Assembly (NCBI RefSeq): GCF_008087345.1
Contig: NZ_ML701735.1
Coordinates: 310,001 to 374,000, forward strand
Length of the DNA stretch: 64,000 nt
From: Nocardioides caldifontis
Lineage (GTDB): Bacteria; Actinomycetota; Actinomycetes; Propionibacteriales; Nocardioidaceae
Reading direction: 5' to 3'
Below are positions 20,784 to 30,086 of the stretch, piece after piece; the first letter of the stretch is position 1, and every line of letters begins with the position of its first letter. The position numbers were made by a program, and so were the translations under genes. The notes beneath the pieces were generated by a model. The model had not been told where the DNA came from. It did no database searches and saw only the letters and a list, made by a program, of their open reading frames with translations.

Positions 20784-21623
20784 TCACGGCTCGGAACCGG
20801 CCGAAGGCTCCCCCGCCGCGCCGCCGACCACCTCGGCGGCCACCTCGGGGACCGTCTCGGTCTCGGTGTGGTGCGCGGTCCCGCCGAAGTACATCTGGGC
20901 GATGTCGGCGTCGCCGAGGATCTCCTCGGCGGTCCGCGCGGTGACCACGCGTCCGCTCTCCATCACGATGCCGTGGGTCGCCATCCGCATGCCGAACCGG
21001 ACGTTCTGCTCGACGATGAGGATCGTCTTGCCGGCGTCCCTGAGCACCAGCACCGACTCGTAGAGGCTCTGCAGCGCCTTGGGATCCAGGCCGAGGGAGG
21101 GCTCGTCGAGGAGGAGCAGCACCGGGTCGAGCATCAGCGACCGGGCGAACTCGACCATCCGCCGCTGGCCGCCCGAGAGGTTGCCGGCGTTGTCGTCCGC
21201 GCGCTCAGCCACGATCGGGAAGAGCTCGGCCACCTCGTCGTACCGCCGTCGGACGAGGGCGCGGTCGCGCCGCTCGATGTAGGCACCGAGCAGGACGTTC
21301 TCGCGGACCGTCATCTGCGGGAAGAGCGCGTTGGACTGCGGCACCTGGGAGACGCCACGCTTGAGGATCTCCGCGCACGAGGAGCGGTCGATGCGCTCGC
21401 CGGCGAGGTGGACCTCGCCGAGCCGCGGGGTGAGCAGCCCGCTCACCGTCCGGAGCACCGTCGACTTCCCCGCGCCGTTGGGCCCCACGATGCAGGCCAC
21501 CGAGCCGGTGGCGACCTCGATGTCGACCCCCTGCAGCACGTCGCCGCCGCCGTACCCGGCGACGACGCCGGTCATCCGCAGCATGGTCGTGCCCACCGCC
21601 GTCCCGGAGCTGTCGTGCGTCAC
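20784..21623 (-). CDS. livF: Branched-chain amino acid-type ABC transporter ATPase (LivF)
   Basis: A 279-aa ATPase that powers a high-affinity importer of the branched-chain amino acid/amide class. Walker A is GPNGAGKST, the signature is LSGGQRRM, Walker B is [11 protein letters not shown] and the switch histidine region is replaced by ILIVEQNV, the LivF hallmark. The C-terminal tail beyond residue 245 is an acidic, low-complexity extension. GTG at 21623 overlaps the fused LivM-LivG stop (GTGA), making this the last gene of the operon. Liv-type systems also import urea, amides and aromatic acids, so the substrate is open. Confidence 0.93.
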   Translation of the reverse strand: MTHDSSGTAVGTTMLRMTGVVAGYGGGDVLQGVDIEVATGSVACIVGPNGAGKSTVLRTVSGLLTPRLGEVHLAGERIDRSSCAEILKRGVSQVPQSNALFPQMTVRENVLLGAYIERRDRALVRRRYDEVAELFPIVAERADDNAGNLSGGQRRMVEFARSLMLDPVLLLLDEPSLGLDPKALQSLYESVLVLRDAGKTILIVEQNVRFGMRMATHGIVMESGRVVTARTAEEILGDADIAQMYFGGTAHHTETETVPEVAAEVVGGAAGEPSAGSEP

Positions 21624-23452
21624 TGGCCCACCTTGTGCTCGTCGCGGTAGTCCAGCTCGAAGTCCTCACCCAGGTAGGCGTCGATCACCGCCGGGTCGCG
21701 CTGGATCTCGTCGGGGGTGCCGCTCGCCATCGTGCGTCCCCGGGCCAGGACGTGGACCGGGTCGCAGAGCCCCAGCACGAACGGCATGTTGTGCTCGACG
21801 ATGAGGAAGGTCTTCCCGTAGGAGTTGAGCTCCCGGATCATCTCGCCCATCCGGTCGATCAGCACCGGGTTGATGCCGCCGGCCGGCTCGTCGAGCAGGA
21901 TCACCTTCGGGTCGAGCATCAGGATCTGGGCGAGCTCGACCAGCTTCTGCTGGCCGTAGGAGAGCGCCCGCGCCTTCTGGTCGCGGAAGGCGCGCATCCC
22001 GACGAACTCCAGCAGCTCCTCGGCCGCCTTCGCCTCGGCGCCACTCACCGCGACCTTTCCGAGCTGCGCCACGGAGAACCGCCGCTGCACCGCGACGACG
22101 TTCTCGAGAACGGTCATCTCCCGGAACAACCGGGTGATCTGGAAGGTGCGCCCGAGCCCTCGGTGCGCCCGCTCCCACGGCGCCAACCCGTCGATCCGCT
22201 TGCCGTCCAACCAGATCTCCCCCGCGTCGGCGCGGATGGTGTCGTCGATCAGGTTGAAGATCGTGGTCTTGCCGGAACCGTTCGGACCGATCAGCCCGGT
22301 GATCGACCCCTCGGGCACCGCGAACGACGCGTCGTCCACGGCCTTCACGCCGCCGAAGGCCTTGTGCAGCCCCTTCACCTCGAGCACCGCGCGGTCGGGG
22401 ATCGTCGAGCGGTCGACCAGCTGCACGCGGTCGGTGAGCGAGGCGAGGCTGCCGCCGGTGCCGATGCGGGCGCCGACCAGCCCGGCCTTGCCACGGGTGC
22501 GGAGCCAAGCGAGCCCAGACTCGACCGCCGGCAGGATCCCCTGCGGCAGGAAGATCACGACCGCGACCAGCAGCCCGCCGAAGAGGAAGAGCCGGGTGTT
22601 GCCGCCACCCCAGTCGTTGTTGGCGGTCTCGTTGAGCCACTCGATGAGGAAGGCGCCCAGCACCGGGCCCCACAGCGTGGCCTTGCCGCCGATCAGCATC
22701 GACAGGATCAGCTGGACGCTGAGCAGGATGCTGAACATCCCGCGCGGGTCGATGAAGGTCAGGTAGTAGCCGTAGACCGCGCCGGCCATCCCCACGAAGA
22801 TCGCGCTGGCCATGAACGCGATGATCTTGTGCGTCGGCAGGCTGATCCCGATCGTGGCGGCCTTGGTCTCGTCCTCACGGATCGCGATCAGCCCCATGCC
22901 AAGCTTCGTCCGCCGGATCCACCAGGTCATCAGCAGCTGGAGGGCCAGCAGCCCCAGGAGCACGTAGTAGAAGGGCTGGTTGCCGATCTCGAAGTCCCAC
23001 TGGGGCAACGGCAGCGTGAGCCCCGCGGTGCCGTTGGTCAGCGACACCCAGTTGACCGCGATCACCTGGACCAGGAACAGGAAGGCGACCGTGATGATCA
23101 CGAACGCCGGCCCGCGCGAGCGGAGCGAGACGAACCCGAGCACCAGCGCGACCACGGCGGCCACGACCCCCGCGACCGGGACCCACACCCACACGCTGGT
23201 CTCGGGCATCCGGGTGGCCAGCACGCCGATCGTGTAGCCGCCCAGCCCGATGAAGGCGCCCTGGCCGAGCGAGATGTAACCGGCGAAGCCGGAGATGATG
23301 CTGAGCCCACTGGCGCCGATCGCGAAGACCAGCGACAGGATGATCATGTTCTGGTAGTAGAGGTCGTCGCTCACCTGGGGGAAGACCAGCAGCAGCACGG
23401 CTGCGGCGAGCACGAGAGCCCGCCCCACCCAGATCGGCTTGGGGACGCTCAT
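21620..23452 (-). CDS. Fused LivM permease - LivG ATPase
   Basis: A 610-aa fusion. Residues about 1-325 are a LivM-type permease with some nine to ten hydrophobic helices, the conserved [19 protein letters not shown] segment and the cytoplasmic EAA-like loop [16 protein letters not shown] linker follows, then a LivG-type ATPase from about 360: Walker [10 protein letters not shown], signature-region [13 protein letters not shown], Walker [14 protein letters not shown] and the switch histidine in LIVEHNM. In most bacteria these are two genes. The ATG at 23452 overlaps the livH stop (ATGA). The signature LSYGQ is the usual LivG variant. Confidence 0.93.
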   Translation of the reverse strand: MSVPKPIWVGRALVLAAAVLLLVFPQVSDDLYYQNMIILSLVFAIGASGLSIISGFAGYISLGQGAFIGLGGYTIGVLATRMPETSVWVWVPVAGVVAAVVALVLGFVSLRSRGPAFVIITVAFLFLVQVIAVNWVSLTNGTAGLTLPLPQWDFEIGNQPFYYVLLGLLALQLLMTWWIRRTKLGMGLIAIREDETKAATIGISLPTHKIIAFMASAIFVGMAGAVYGYYLTFIDPRGMFSILLSVQLILSMLIGGKATLWGPVLGAFLIEWLNETANNDWGGGNTRLFLFGGLLVAVVIFLPQGILPAVESGLAWLRTRGKAGLVGARIGTGGSLASLTDRVQLVDRSTIPDRAVLEVKGLHKAFGGVKAVDDASFAVPEGSITGLIGPNGSGKTTIFNLIDDTIRADAGEIWLDGKRIDGLAPWERAHRGLGRTFQITRLFREMTVLENVVAVQRRFSVAQLGKVAVSGAEAKAAEELLEFVGMRAFRDQKARALSYGQQKLVELAQILMLDPKVILLDEPAGGINPVLIDRMGEMIRELNSYGKTFLIVEHNMPFVLGLCDPVHVLARGRTMASGTPDEIQRDPAVIDAYLGEDFELDYRDEHKVGQ

Positions 23453-24333
23453 GCCGGCACCGCATCCTCTCGGAGTCGCATGCCGAGGATCCCCTGCGGA
23501 CGGAGCAGGAGCACCGCGAACACGATGGCGTAGGGAACGGCGGTCGCCCAGGCCGGCGAGACGTACGCCGACGTCATGGTCTCGGCGAGGCCGAACAGGA
23601 GGGCACCGAGGACGGCGCCGTTGAGGCTGCCGAGACCACCCAGCACCACGATCGCCAGCAGGCGGGCGATCCAGGCGTAGTGCGACCCCGGCACGAACGG
23701 GTAGAGCACGGCGGTGATCGCGCCGCCAGCGCCGGCGGCCGCGATCCCGATGCCGAACACGAGGGCCGCCACCGCGGCGACCTTGATGCCGACCAGCTCG
23801 GCCGAGGCGGGGTTGGTCGCGGCGGCCCGGATCGCCCGGCCCAGCCACGTCTTCGTCAGCAGCACCCACAGCAGGGTGAGGACGACGACGGCGATCAGGC
23901 CGCCGTACACCTGAGCCTTCGGCAGGAACAGCCCGCCGATGGTGAAGGACTCGTCGGTGTACGACGGCCGGACCGCGGTCGAGTTGTTGCCCCAGATCTC
24001 GCCCATCGCCCCTTCGAGCACCAGCGCCAGGCCGAAGGTCAGCAGCACCGTCGACGCCATCGGCGCGGTGCGGACCGGTGACACGACCACCTTGTAGGTG
24101 AGCCACCCGATCGCGAACACGATCGGGGTCGTGAACACGATGGCCAGGAGCGGGTCGATCCCGAAAGAGTCCCACAGCCAGTAGGTGACGAAGGCCCCCA
24201 CGATCAGGAAGGCGCCGTGGGCGATGTTGATCACCCGCATGACACCGAAGATCAGGGTCAAGCCACTCGCCGCCAGGGCGTACACGCCGCCCAGGAGCAG
24301 GCCGAGGACGAGGGTCTGGAGCAGCTCGGTCAT
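23449..24333 (-). CDS. livH: Branched-chain amino acid-type ABC transporter permease (LivH)
   Basis: A 294-aa inner-membrane permease with about eight hydrophobic helices. It opens with LLGGVYALAASGLTLIFGVM and MRVINIAHGAF, the LivH signature, and has the loop TWLGRAIRAAATNPASAELVGI that contacts the ATPases. The ATG at 24333 overlaps the stop of livK, so all four genes are one transcript. A longer reading upstream is the end of livK in another frame. It forms the channel together with the LivM half of the fusion. Confidence 0.94.
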   Translation of the reverse strand: MTELLQTLVLGLLLGGVYALAASGLTLIFGVMRVINIAHGAFLIVGAFVTYWLWDSFGIDPLLAIVFTTPIVFAIGWLTYKVVVSPVRTAPMASTVLLTFGLALVLEGAMGEIWGNNSTAVRPSYTDESFTIGGLFLPKAQVYGGLIAVVVLTLLWVLLTKTWLGRAIRAAATNPASAELVGIKVAAVAALVFGIGIAAAGAGGAITAVLYPFVPGSHYAWIARLLAIVVLGGLGSLNGAVLGALLFGLAETMTSAYVSPAWATAVPYAIVFAVLLLRPQGILGMRLREDAVPA

Positions 24334-25586
24334 CAGCCGGCGCCGCCCGGGGTCCAGTCCCGCTTGATCTCGGCGGTCGCGGCGTCCTCGGGCAGCACGA
24401 TCTGGGCCTCCCCGCCCTGCCACTGGCCGATCAGGAACTCGCCCGTGGGGGCACCGTTCTCGTCCCAGGACAGCGGGCCGAGGATCGTCTCGACCTCGTT
24501 CTCGCGCAGCCAGTCGGCGAGCGCCTGCTGGTCCTCGATGCTGCCGACCGCCTCGACCGCTGCCTGCAGCACCTGGCCAGCGGCGTAGGCGTCCGCGGCG
24601 TCCTCCGGCGGCATGCCGCCGTACTCCTCCTCGTAGGCCTGCACGAACTCGGCGTTGCCCGGTGTCTCGGCGTCGGGGTGGTGGCTGACGGCGAAGAAGA
24701 CGCCCTCGGTGTTCTCCTCGCCGACGCCCTCGGAGAACTGGTCGCCGAAGGACGGCGCGTTGGTCTGGAAGAACATCTCCGGCTTCAGCCCCGCCTTGAG
24801 CATCGCGCGGGTCATGCCGATGCCGTCCTCGAACTGAGCGCCGTGGAAGACGAGGTCCGGGTCGGCGTTCTTGATGGCGCTGACGATGGTGTCGAAGTTC
24901 TTCGTGTCGATCGCGTAGGTCTCTTCGTAGACCGTCTCGACGCCGGCCGCCTCGAGGGCCTCACGGGCGCCTTCCACGACGGGGGCCGCGAACGGGTCGT
25001 CGAGGGTGGGGTACGCCGCCGTCTTCGGCCGCTCGTCCTCCGGCAGGTTGGCGACCCAGTCCGCGAACACCAGCCCCTGGCGGTCGGCGGTCGCCTGCTG
25101 GGAGAAGAACAGGAACTTGAAGCCGCGGCTGAACATCTCCGGCGAGCCACCGGCGGGCTCGACGTAGACCATCTTGGCCTTCTCGGCCACCGCCGACGCC
25201 GGGAGGTTGAGCAGCGAGGAGAAGGTCCCGAGGAGGAGGTCCACCTTGTCCTGGCCGATCAGCGCGTTGTAGTCGGCGACGATCGTGTTCTGGTTCGACG
25301 CGTCGTCCTTGACGACCAGCTCGACGTCGCGGCCGAGCAGCCCGCCGTTCTCGTTCACCATGTTCTTCCAGATCTGGTAACCCTGCTCCGCGGCCTGGCC
25401 GGGCTGGGAGAACTCACCGGTCAACGGGAGCGACGTGCCGATCCGGATCGGGTCGTCGGAGTCGCCGCCACCGCCACCGCCACCACCGCCGTCGGAGTCG
25501 TCGCCACCACAGGCAGCGAGACCGAAGGCCAGCGCACTCGTCAGGGCCACGGCGGACAGCCGCCTGCGGCGTGAAAAGTAGGACAT
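24333..25586 (-). CDS. ABC transporter substrate-binding lipoprotein (LivK type)
   Basis: A 417-aa extracellular solute receptor. Residues 1-26 are a lipoprotein signal with the lipobox LAAC, followed by a glycine/aspartate-rich spacer containing nine consecutive glycines. The type I periplasmic-binding fold follows (IRIGTSLPLTGEFSQPGQ, GRDVELVVKDDASN, and DAADAYAAGQVLQAAVE near the end). The ATG at 25586 has a strong GAGGAGG site. It is the first gene of the importer operon, with promoter and palindromic operator directly upstream. The ligand is unknown; the neighbouring catabolic genes suggest a nitrogen-containing or carboxylic growth substrate (inference). Confidence 0.93.
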   Translation of the reverse strand: MSYFSRRRRLSAVALTSALAFGLAACGGDDSDGGGGGGGGGDSDDPIRIGTSLPLTGEFSQPGQAAEQGYQIWKNMVNENGGLLGRDVELVVKDDASNQNTIVADYNALIGQDKVDLLLGTFSSLLNLPASAVAEKAKMVYVEPAGGSPEMFSRGFKFLFFSQQATADRQGLVFADWVANLPEDERPKTAAYPTLDDPFAAPVVEGAREALEAAGVETVYEETYAIDTKNFDTIVSAIKNADPDLVFHGAQFEDGIGMTRAMLKAGLKPEMFFQTNAPSFGDQFSEGVGEENTEGVFFAVSHHPDAETPGNAEFVQAYEEEYGGMPPEDAADAYAAGQVLQAAVEAVGSIEDQQALADWLRENEVETILGPLSWDENGAPTGEFLIGQWQGGEAQIVLPEDAATAEIKRDWTPGGAG

Positions 25587-25615
25587 GCTTCCTCCTCGGT
25601 GAAGCCACACGATGT

Positions 25616-25629
25616 CGCAATCGATTGCG
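25616..25629. promoter_or_regulatory. Perfect 14-bp palindrome, operator of the Liv operon
   Basis: CGCAATCGATTGCG is a perfect palindrome 30 bp upstream of the livK ATG, just downstream of the predicted transcription start. The central CG and flanking CAAT/ATTG match LacI-family operators. Near-identical sites occur at 25741, 62401, 63547 and 63637. Confidence 0.7.
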
Positions 25630-25637
25630 GCTCTTGC

Positions 25638-25667
25638 AGTCTTGTGAGCCGTGCCACACCCTGTCAA
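25638..25667 (-). promoter_or_regulatory. Promoter of the Liv importer operon
   Basis: On the minus strand, TTGACA (25662-25667) and AAGACT (25638-25643) are spaced by 18 bases. The start point would be near 25631, immediately before the operator at 25616-25629, which fits repression by blocking. Confidence 0.5.
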
Positions 25668-25739
25668 GCACCTAAGCGGAATGTGGCCGAGCGGTGACCT
25701 CCGCGGCACGGGGTTCGACGTGCGTGGACTGGTCTGGTC

Positions 25740-25768
25740 TTGCAAACGGTTGCTGCCACTGCGACCCT
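25740..25768 (+). promoter_or_regulatory. Promoter with overlapping palindrome, FAD oxidoreductase gene
   Basis: TTGCAA (25740-25745) and GACCCT (25763-25768) are 17 bases apart and the ATG follows 7 bases later, suggesting a leaderless mRNA. The imperfect palindrome TGCAAACGGTTGCT (25741-25754) covers the -35 element and resembles the livK operator. The gene could therefore be co-repressed with the importer. Confidence 0.45.
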
Positions 25769-25775
25769 CGGCGGC

Positions 25776-27332
25776 ATGGTCACGGACACCGACCTTCCGA
25801 CCGAGGCCGACGTCGTGGTGGTCGGCGCCGGGCACAACTCGTTGGTCGCGGCGGGCTACCTCGCACGGGCCGGGCTCGAGGTCGTCGTGGTGGAGGCGAA
25901 CCCCCAGCCCGGCGGCAACACCCGCACCGAGGAGCTGACGCTGCCCGGTTTCGCGCACGACTCGTGCAGCAGCGCGCACGTGCTGATCCAGAACAACCCG
26001 TTGATCCGCGACGACGAGCTGGGGCTGGTGTCGACGTACGGGCTGGAGTACCTCGCCACGGACCCGGCGGTCGTCCTGCCCCAGGACGACGGCGACGTCC
26101 TGGTGATGCACCGCGACCTCGACGCCACCGCCGCCGAGCTGGCCCGCTGGTCGTCGGCCGACGCCCGGGCGTTCGAGCAGCTGATCGGCGAGTGGCGCGG
26201 CGGGCTCGCCGCGGCCCACGGGCGGTGGAGCTCCCACCTGCCGCCGAAGGGCGACGAGACCACGCGGCGCTACCAGGCGCTGCGCCGGCGCAGCGCCTGG
26301 GACGTCGTGCACCAGACCTTCGCGCACCCGGTGGTGCGTTCGTTCGTGCTGTGGCTGGCGATGGCCACGATCCAGGACCCGCGGCGCCCCGGCACGGGGT
26401 TCCTCCCCTCCTCGCTCGCGGCGGGCCGCCTCGACTTCGGGTGGACGACACCTGTCGGCGGCAGCCAGGCCCTGCCCGACGCGCTCGTCCGCCTGCTCCA
26501 CGAGCACGGCGGCCGGGTCGTCTGCAGAGCGCCGGTGGTGCGCGTCCTCACCGACGGTGACCGCGCGACCGGCGTCGAGGTCGAGGGACGTGGCCCGGTG
26601 CGCGCCCGGCGTGCGGTGGTCGCCGGCGGCCACGTCACCACGCTGCCGGCGATGCTCGAGGGACGTGCACCGACCGCCGACCTCGAGCAGGCGCGCGCCA
26701 CCTGGCGTCCCGGGCTCAGCGTCCTGGCGGTGCACGCCGCGCTGCGCTCGGACCTCCGCTTCGGAGCGTCCGCGGTCACCAGCGCGGCCGCCGGCCTCGG
26801 CACCTCCGAGGGCGTCGTACGCCACCTCGACCGGTTCGCCGCCGGCGAGTGGGACGCCGACGACCCGTGGCTCCTCGTCGTCAACCAGACCGCGGTGGAC
26901 CCCACGCGCCGGCCCGAGGACGGCGGCGGGACGTTCAAGATCCTCACGATCGCGCCCTACGAGCTCGCCGGCGGGCGTTCCTGGGCCGACGAGAAGGACG
27001 AGTACGGCGCCCGCCTCGTCGAGCTGGTCCGGGCACGGGCCGCCGGGCTGGACGAGGCGGAGCTCCTGTCGGTGCGCACCGAGTCGCCGCTCGACGTGGC
27101 GGCGCACAACCCGCAGAACGTCGGCGGCTCCTGCCACGGCGGGGAGTTCGTCCTCGCCGGCGAGGTCGTCCCCGGATGGCAGCGCTACGACACCGACGTC
27201 CCGGGGCTGTTCCTGACGGGCTCCTGCGTGCACCCCGGCGGCTCGGTCTCCGGGCGTCCCGGTCGCAACGCCGCCCGGACCGTGCTGACGTCCCTCGGGC
27301 TCGATCCCGCGGCGGTGATGGGCCCGACCTGA
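25776..27332 (+). CDS. CrtI/phytoene desaturase-like FAD-dependent oxidoreductase
   Basis: A 518-aa flavoprotein. The N-terminal dinucleotide fold reads VVVVGAGHNSLVAAGYLARAG and continues into VVEANPQPGGNTRTEEL, the amine-oxidase/CrtI arrangement. The C-terminus has the FAD-contacting segment GLFLTGSCVHPGGSVSGRPG, typical of the CrtI-like, NAD(P)/FAD oxidoreductase group. Most members of this subgroup are uncharacterised; there are no carotenoid genes nearby, so a desaturase role in carotenoids is unlikely. The start at 25776 follows a promoter; an earlier in-frame reading from 25740 would lie inside it. Its operator-like site links it to the Liv importer and the 62-kb locus. Confidence 0.85.
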   Translation: MVTDTDLPTEADVVVVGAGHNSLVAAGYLARAGLEVVVVEANPQPGGNTRTEELTLPGFAHDSCSSAHVLIQNNPLIRDDELGLVSTYGLEYLATDPAVVLPQDDGDVLVMHRDLDATAAELARWSSADARAFEQLIGEWRGGLAAAHGRWSSHLPPKGDETTRRYQALRRRSAWDVVHQTFAHPVVRSFVLWLAMATIQDPRRPGTGFLPSSLAAGRLDFGWTTPVGGSQALPDALVRLLHEHGGRVVCRAPVVRVLTDGDRATGVEVEGRGPVRARRAVVAGGHVTTLPAMLEGRAPTADLEQARATWRPGLSVLAVHAALRSDLRFGASAVTSAAAGLGTSEGVVRHLDRFAAGEWDADDPWLLVVNQTAVDPTRRPEDGGGTFKILTIAPYELAGGRSWADEKDEYGARLVELVRARAAGLDEAELLSVRTESPLDVAAHNPQNVGGSCHGGEFVLAGEVVPGWQRYDTDVPGLFLTGSCVHPGGSVSGRPGRNAARTVLTSLGLDPAAVMGPT

Positions 27333-27353
27333 GCCGGACCCACCACCGGCGAC

Positions 27354-28757
27354 TCAGCGGGCCAGCAGGGCGGCCAGCGCCTTCTCCGTGGCGCGCACGA
27401 CGCGTGCCTCGTCGACGTCCACGAGCTCCCCGCGGTGCTTGCGGATGCGGCCGTCGACGATGACGGTGTCGACGTTCTCCGCGCCGGTCGCCAGTGCCAG
27501 GGTGTTGGGCACGTCGGTGACGGGCGCCGTCGCGACGTCGTGGCGGCGCACCAGGATCAGGTCGGCGCGCTTGCCCGGGGTGAGCGAGCCGACGACGTCA
27601 CCGAGCCCGAGGCTCCGCGCGGCGTCGATCGTCGCCATCTCCAGGATGCGGCGCGTGCCGACGACGAGCTCCTGCTCGGCGATGCCGCGGTAGAGCCCGG
27701 TGGTGAGCCGGAGCACCGACCACAGGTCGGCCGAGCCGACCAGCGACATGGTGTCGACGGACAACGTCAGCAGCATGCCGCTGCTCTCCATCTCCGGGAC
27801 GGGCGTCACTCCGTAGCCGATCAGCAGCTCCGACCACGGGCTGATGCTGACCGAGGCCCCGCTCTCCCGCACCGCGGCCCGCTCGGCCTCCGTCGTGTAG
27901 AGCGCGTGGATCAGCTGGGTGTCCGGTGTGAGCATGTCCTGCTCCGCGAGCTGCCGGATCATCCCGATCTGGCCGTGCGCGCGAGTGGAATTGGCGTGGT
28001 AGCTGACCGGTAGCCCCAGCTCGCGCGCGGTGTCGTACTCGGGGCGGTAGACCGCCTCCTCGACCAGCCCCGGCGGCCGTCCCGCGAGGCCGAGGTGGAG
28101 CAACGGCACCTTGCCGGCGTCGAACCACTCACGCTTGACCCTCCGGATGTCCTCGAGGTCCACCAGCGACGTCGCCGGGTGACCCTGCGGCGTGCCGTAG
28201 GAGAACCGACCGCGCAGCCCGATCTCCCGGTGGGCCCGCAGGTTCGCGTCCGCGTGCTCGGGCGAGCGCAGGTTGTGGGACCAGTCGTGCACGGTGGTGA
28301 TGCCGGTGTTCAACGCGTCGACGAGGGCCAGCCGCGCACCGTGGTAGAGGTCCGAGGGCAGCGCACGCACGCCGTTGGCCACGTTGAGGGCGAAGTACGC
28401 CGTCTCGGGCGAGCTGCTCGACATCGCCCGGTAGAGCGTCGTCCAGAGGTGCCAGTGGGTGTCGATCAGCCCGGGCATCGCGATCATGCCGCTGCCGTCG
28501 ACCTTGGGGGCCTTCACCTCGAGGTTCCGGCCGACCGCGACGATCTTCCCGCCGCGGACGTGGACGTCGCCGTCCGGGAGGTCGCCGATGGTGGGGTCCA
28601 TCGAGACGACGTGGGCACCGCGCACGACGTACTCGCGGTGCTTGGGCGGCTTGCCGCTGCCGGGGTGCGCCGCCGCGGGTGCGGCTGCGGCTGCGGCGGC
28701 GACGGCGCCCGCTGCCGCGGCACCTCCGCCCAGAACGCTTCTCCTGCTTACCTCCAT
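27354..28757 (-). CDS. Tat-exported metal-dependent amidohydrolase
   Basis: A 467-aa member of the amidohydrolase superfamily (cytosine deaminase/TrzN-like subgroup). The N-terminus SRRSVLGGG followed by an Ala-rich stretch is a twin-arginine signal, so the enzyme may act outside the membrane. The mature part has the metal motif HWH in PGLIDTHWHLW, later ligand histidines in SYHANS and LIHALY, and an Asp in SVDTMS. The C-terminal strand PGKRADLILV is typical. The ATG at 28757 has GGAGGGA upstream. It lies 44 bp downstream of the E2 gene on the same strand. The substrate, probably a cyclic or chlorinated amine/amide, is not predictable. Confidence 0.88.
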   Translation of the reverse strand: MEVSRRSVLGGGAAAAGAVAAAAAAAPAAAHPGSGKPPKHREYVVRGAHVVSMDPTIGDLPDGDVHVRGGKIVAVGRNLEVKAPKVDGSGMIAMPGLIDTHWHLWTTLYRAMSSSSPETAYFALNVANGVRALPSDLYHGARLALVDALNTGITTVHDWSHNLRSPEHADANLRAHREIGLRGRFSYGTPQGHPATSLVDLEDIRRVKREWFDAGKVPLLHLGLAGRPPGLVEEAVYRPEYDTARELGLPVSYHANSTRAHGQIGMIRQLAEQDMLTPDTQLIHALYTTEAERAAVRESGASVSISPWSELLIGYGVTPVPEMESSGMLLTLSVDTMSLVGSADLWSVLRLTTGLYRGIAEQELVVGTRRILEMATIDAARSLGLGDVVGSLTPGKRADLILVRRHDVATAPVTDVPNTLALATGAENVDTVIVDGRIRKHRGELVDVDEARVVRATEKALAALLAR

Positions 28758-28801
28758 GAGTCCCTCCACGAGACATCGGTGGCGCCGGTGCGGCGCCGGA
28801 G

Positions 28802-30085
28802 TCAGGCGAGCAGCCGGGCGGGGTGCTCCAGCAGCTCCTTGAGGGCGGCGAGCCAGCGCGCGGCGACCACCCCGTCGACCGGCCGGTGGTCGACCGAGAG
28901 CGTGACGGTCATCAGCTTCCCGGGCACGACCGCACCGTCCTCGACGACGGGCTCGTCGCGCACCGCGCCGACCGCGAGGATCGCGGCGTGCGGCGGATTG
29001 ATGATCGCGGCGAACTCCTCGACGCCGTACATGCCGAGGTTGGTGACGCTGATCGTCCCGCCCTCCAGCTCGTCCTGCTTGAGCTTGCCCCCGCGCGCCC
29101 GCTCGGCGAGGTCGCGGATCCGGGACGACACCGCACCGACCGTCAGCGCGTTGACGTCCCGCACCACGGGGGTGAGGAGCCCCCGCTCGGTCGCGACCGC
29201 CACGGCGACGTCGACGGTGTCGAAGGTGCGCACGGCGTCCGGCGTCCAGACCACGTTCATCTCCGGCACCGCACGGTGGGCGGCGCCGACCGCCTTGACC
29301 ACCAGGTCGTTGAGCGACACCTTCACGTCGCCGCCGTTGATCTCGGCGCGCATCGCGACGAGCGCGTCCGCCCGCACCGTCGCGCGGACGTAGAAGTGCG
29401 GCGCGGTCTGCTTGCTCTCGGTGAGCCGGTTCGCGATCGCGCGGCGCAGCCGGGAGTGCGGGACTTCGCCGGCGGCGGACGGCGCCAGGACGGGCGGGGC
29501 TTCCTGCGCCGCCGGGCGGGTCTCGAGCGCTGCCTCGACGTCGCGACGGAGGATCCGGCCGCGTGGTCCGGTGCCGACGAGCTCCTCGAGTGCGAGACCG
29601 CTGTCGCGCGCGATCCGTCGGGCCAGCGGGCTGGCGAAGACGCGGCCGTTCTGGCGCCGTGGCGGCGTGGGGGTGGCCGAGGTCAGCGGGACCGGCGGCA
29701 CCGAGGGGCCCGACGTGACGGGCGCGCCCGACTCCGGGTCGACCGGCGGCGGGTCGGGGACCTCGCGCCGCTCGGGGACGACGCTCTCGGTGGCCACCTC
29801 GACGCCGAGCCGGGCCAGCACGGCGTCGAGGTCCTCGACCGCCTCGCCCGGTGAGCCGAGCACCGCGATCGGCGACCCGACCTCGACCTGCGAGCCCGGC
29901 GCGACCAGGGTCTTGAGCACGACGCCGGCGGCCTCCGCCTCGACGTCGACGACGGCCTTCTCGGTCTCGACCGTCGCGATCGCGTCGAGGGCGCCGAACT
30001 CCGCGCCCTCCGCGACCAACCACTCGGAGAGGACGGCCTCGGTCGCGTTGGCCGCGACCTCCGGCATGCGCAGCACCGTGGGCAC
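28802..30085 (-). CDS. Dihydrolipoamide acyltransferase (E2) of a 2-oxoacid dehydrogenase complex
   Basis: A 427-aa E2 subunit. Residues about 1-78 are a lipoyl domain with the modified lysine in VETEKAVVDVE. A Pro/Glu-rich linker follows, then a peripheral-subunit-binding domain (ASPLARRIARDSGL, GTGPRGRILRRDV, about 150-188) and a catalytic domain with the active-site motif DHRPVDG near the C-terminus. It transfers the acyl group from E1 to coenzyme A. The GTG at 30085 lies one base after the E1 stop. No E3 gene is nearby; a shared dihydrolipoyl dehydrogenase elsewhere may serve. The acyl group is unknown. Confidence 0.92.
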   Translation of the reverse strand: MPTVLRMPEVAANATEAVLSEWLVAEGAEFGALDAIATVETEKAVVDVEAEAAGVVLKTLVAPGSQVEVGSPIAVLGSPGEAVEDLDAVLARLGVEVATESVVPERREVPDPPPVDPESGAPVTSGPSVPPVPLTSATPTPPRRQNGRVFASPLARRIARDSGLALEELVGTGPRGRILRRDVEAALETRPAAQEAPPVLAPSAAGEVPHSRLRRAIANRLTESKQTAPHFYVRATVRADALVAMRAEINGGDVKVSLNDLVVKAVGAAHRAVPEMNVVWTPDAVRTFDTVDVAVAVATERGLLTPVVRDVNALTVGAVSSRIRDLAERARGGKLKQDELEGGTISVTNLGMYGVEEFAAIINPPHAAILAVGAVRDEPVVEDGAVVPGKLMTVTLSVDHRPVDGVVAARWLAALKELLEHPARLLA

Positions 30086-30086
30086 G

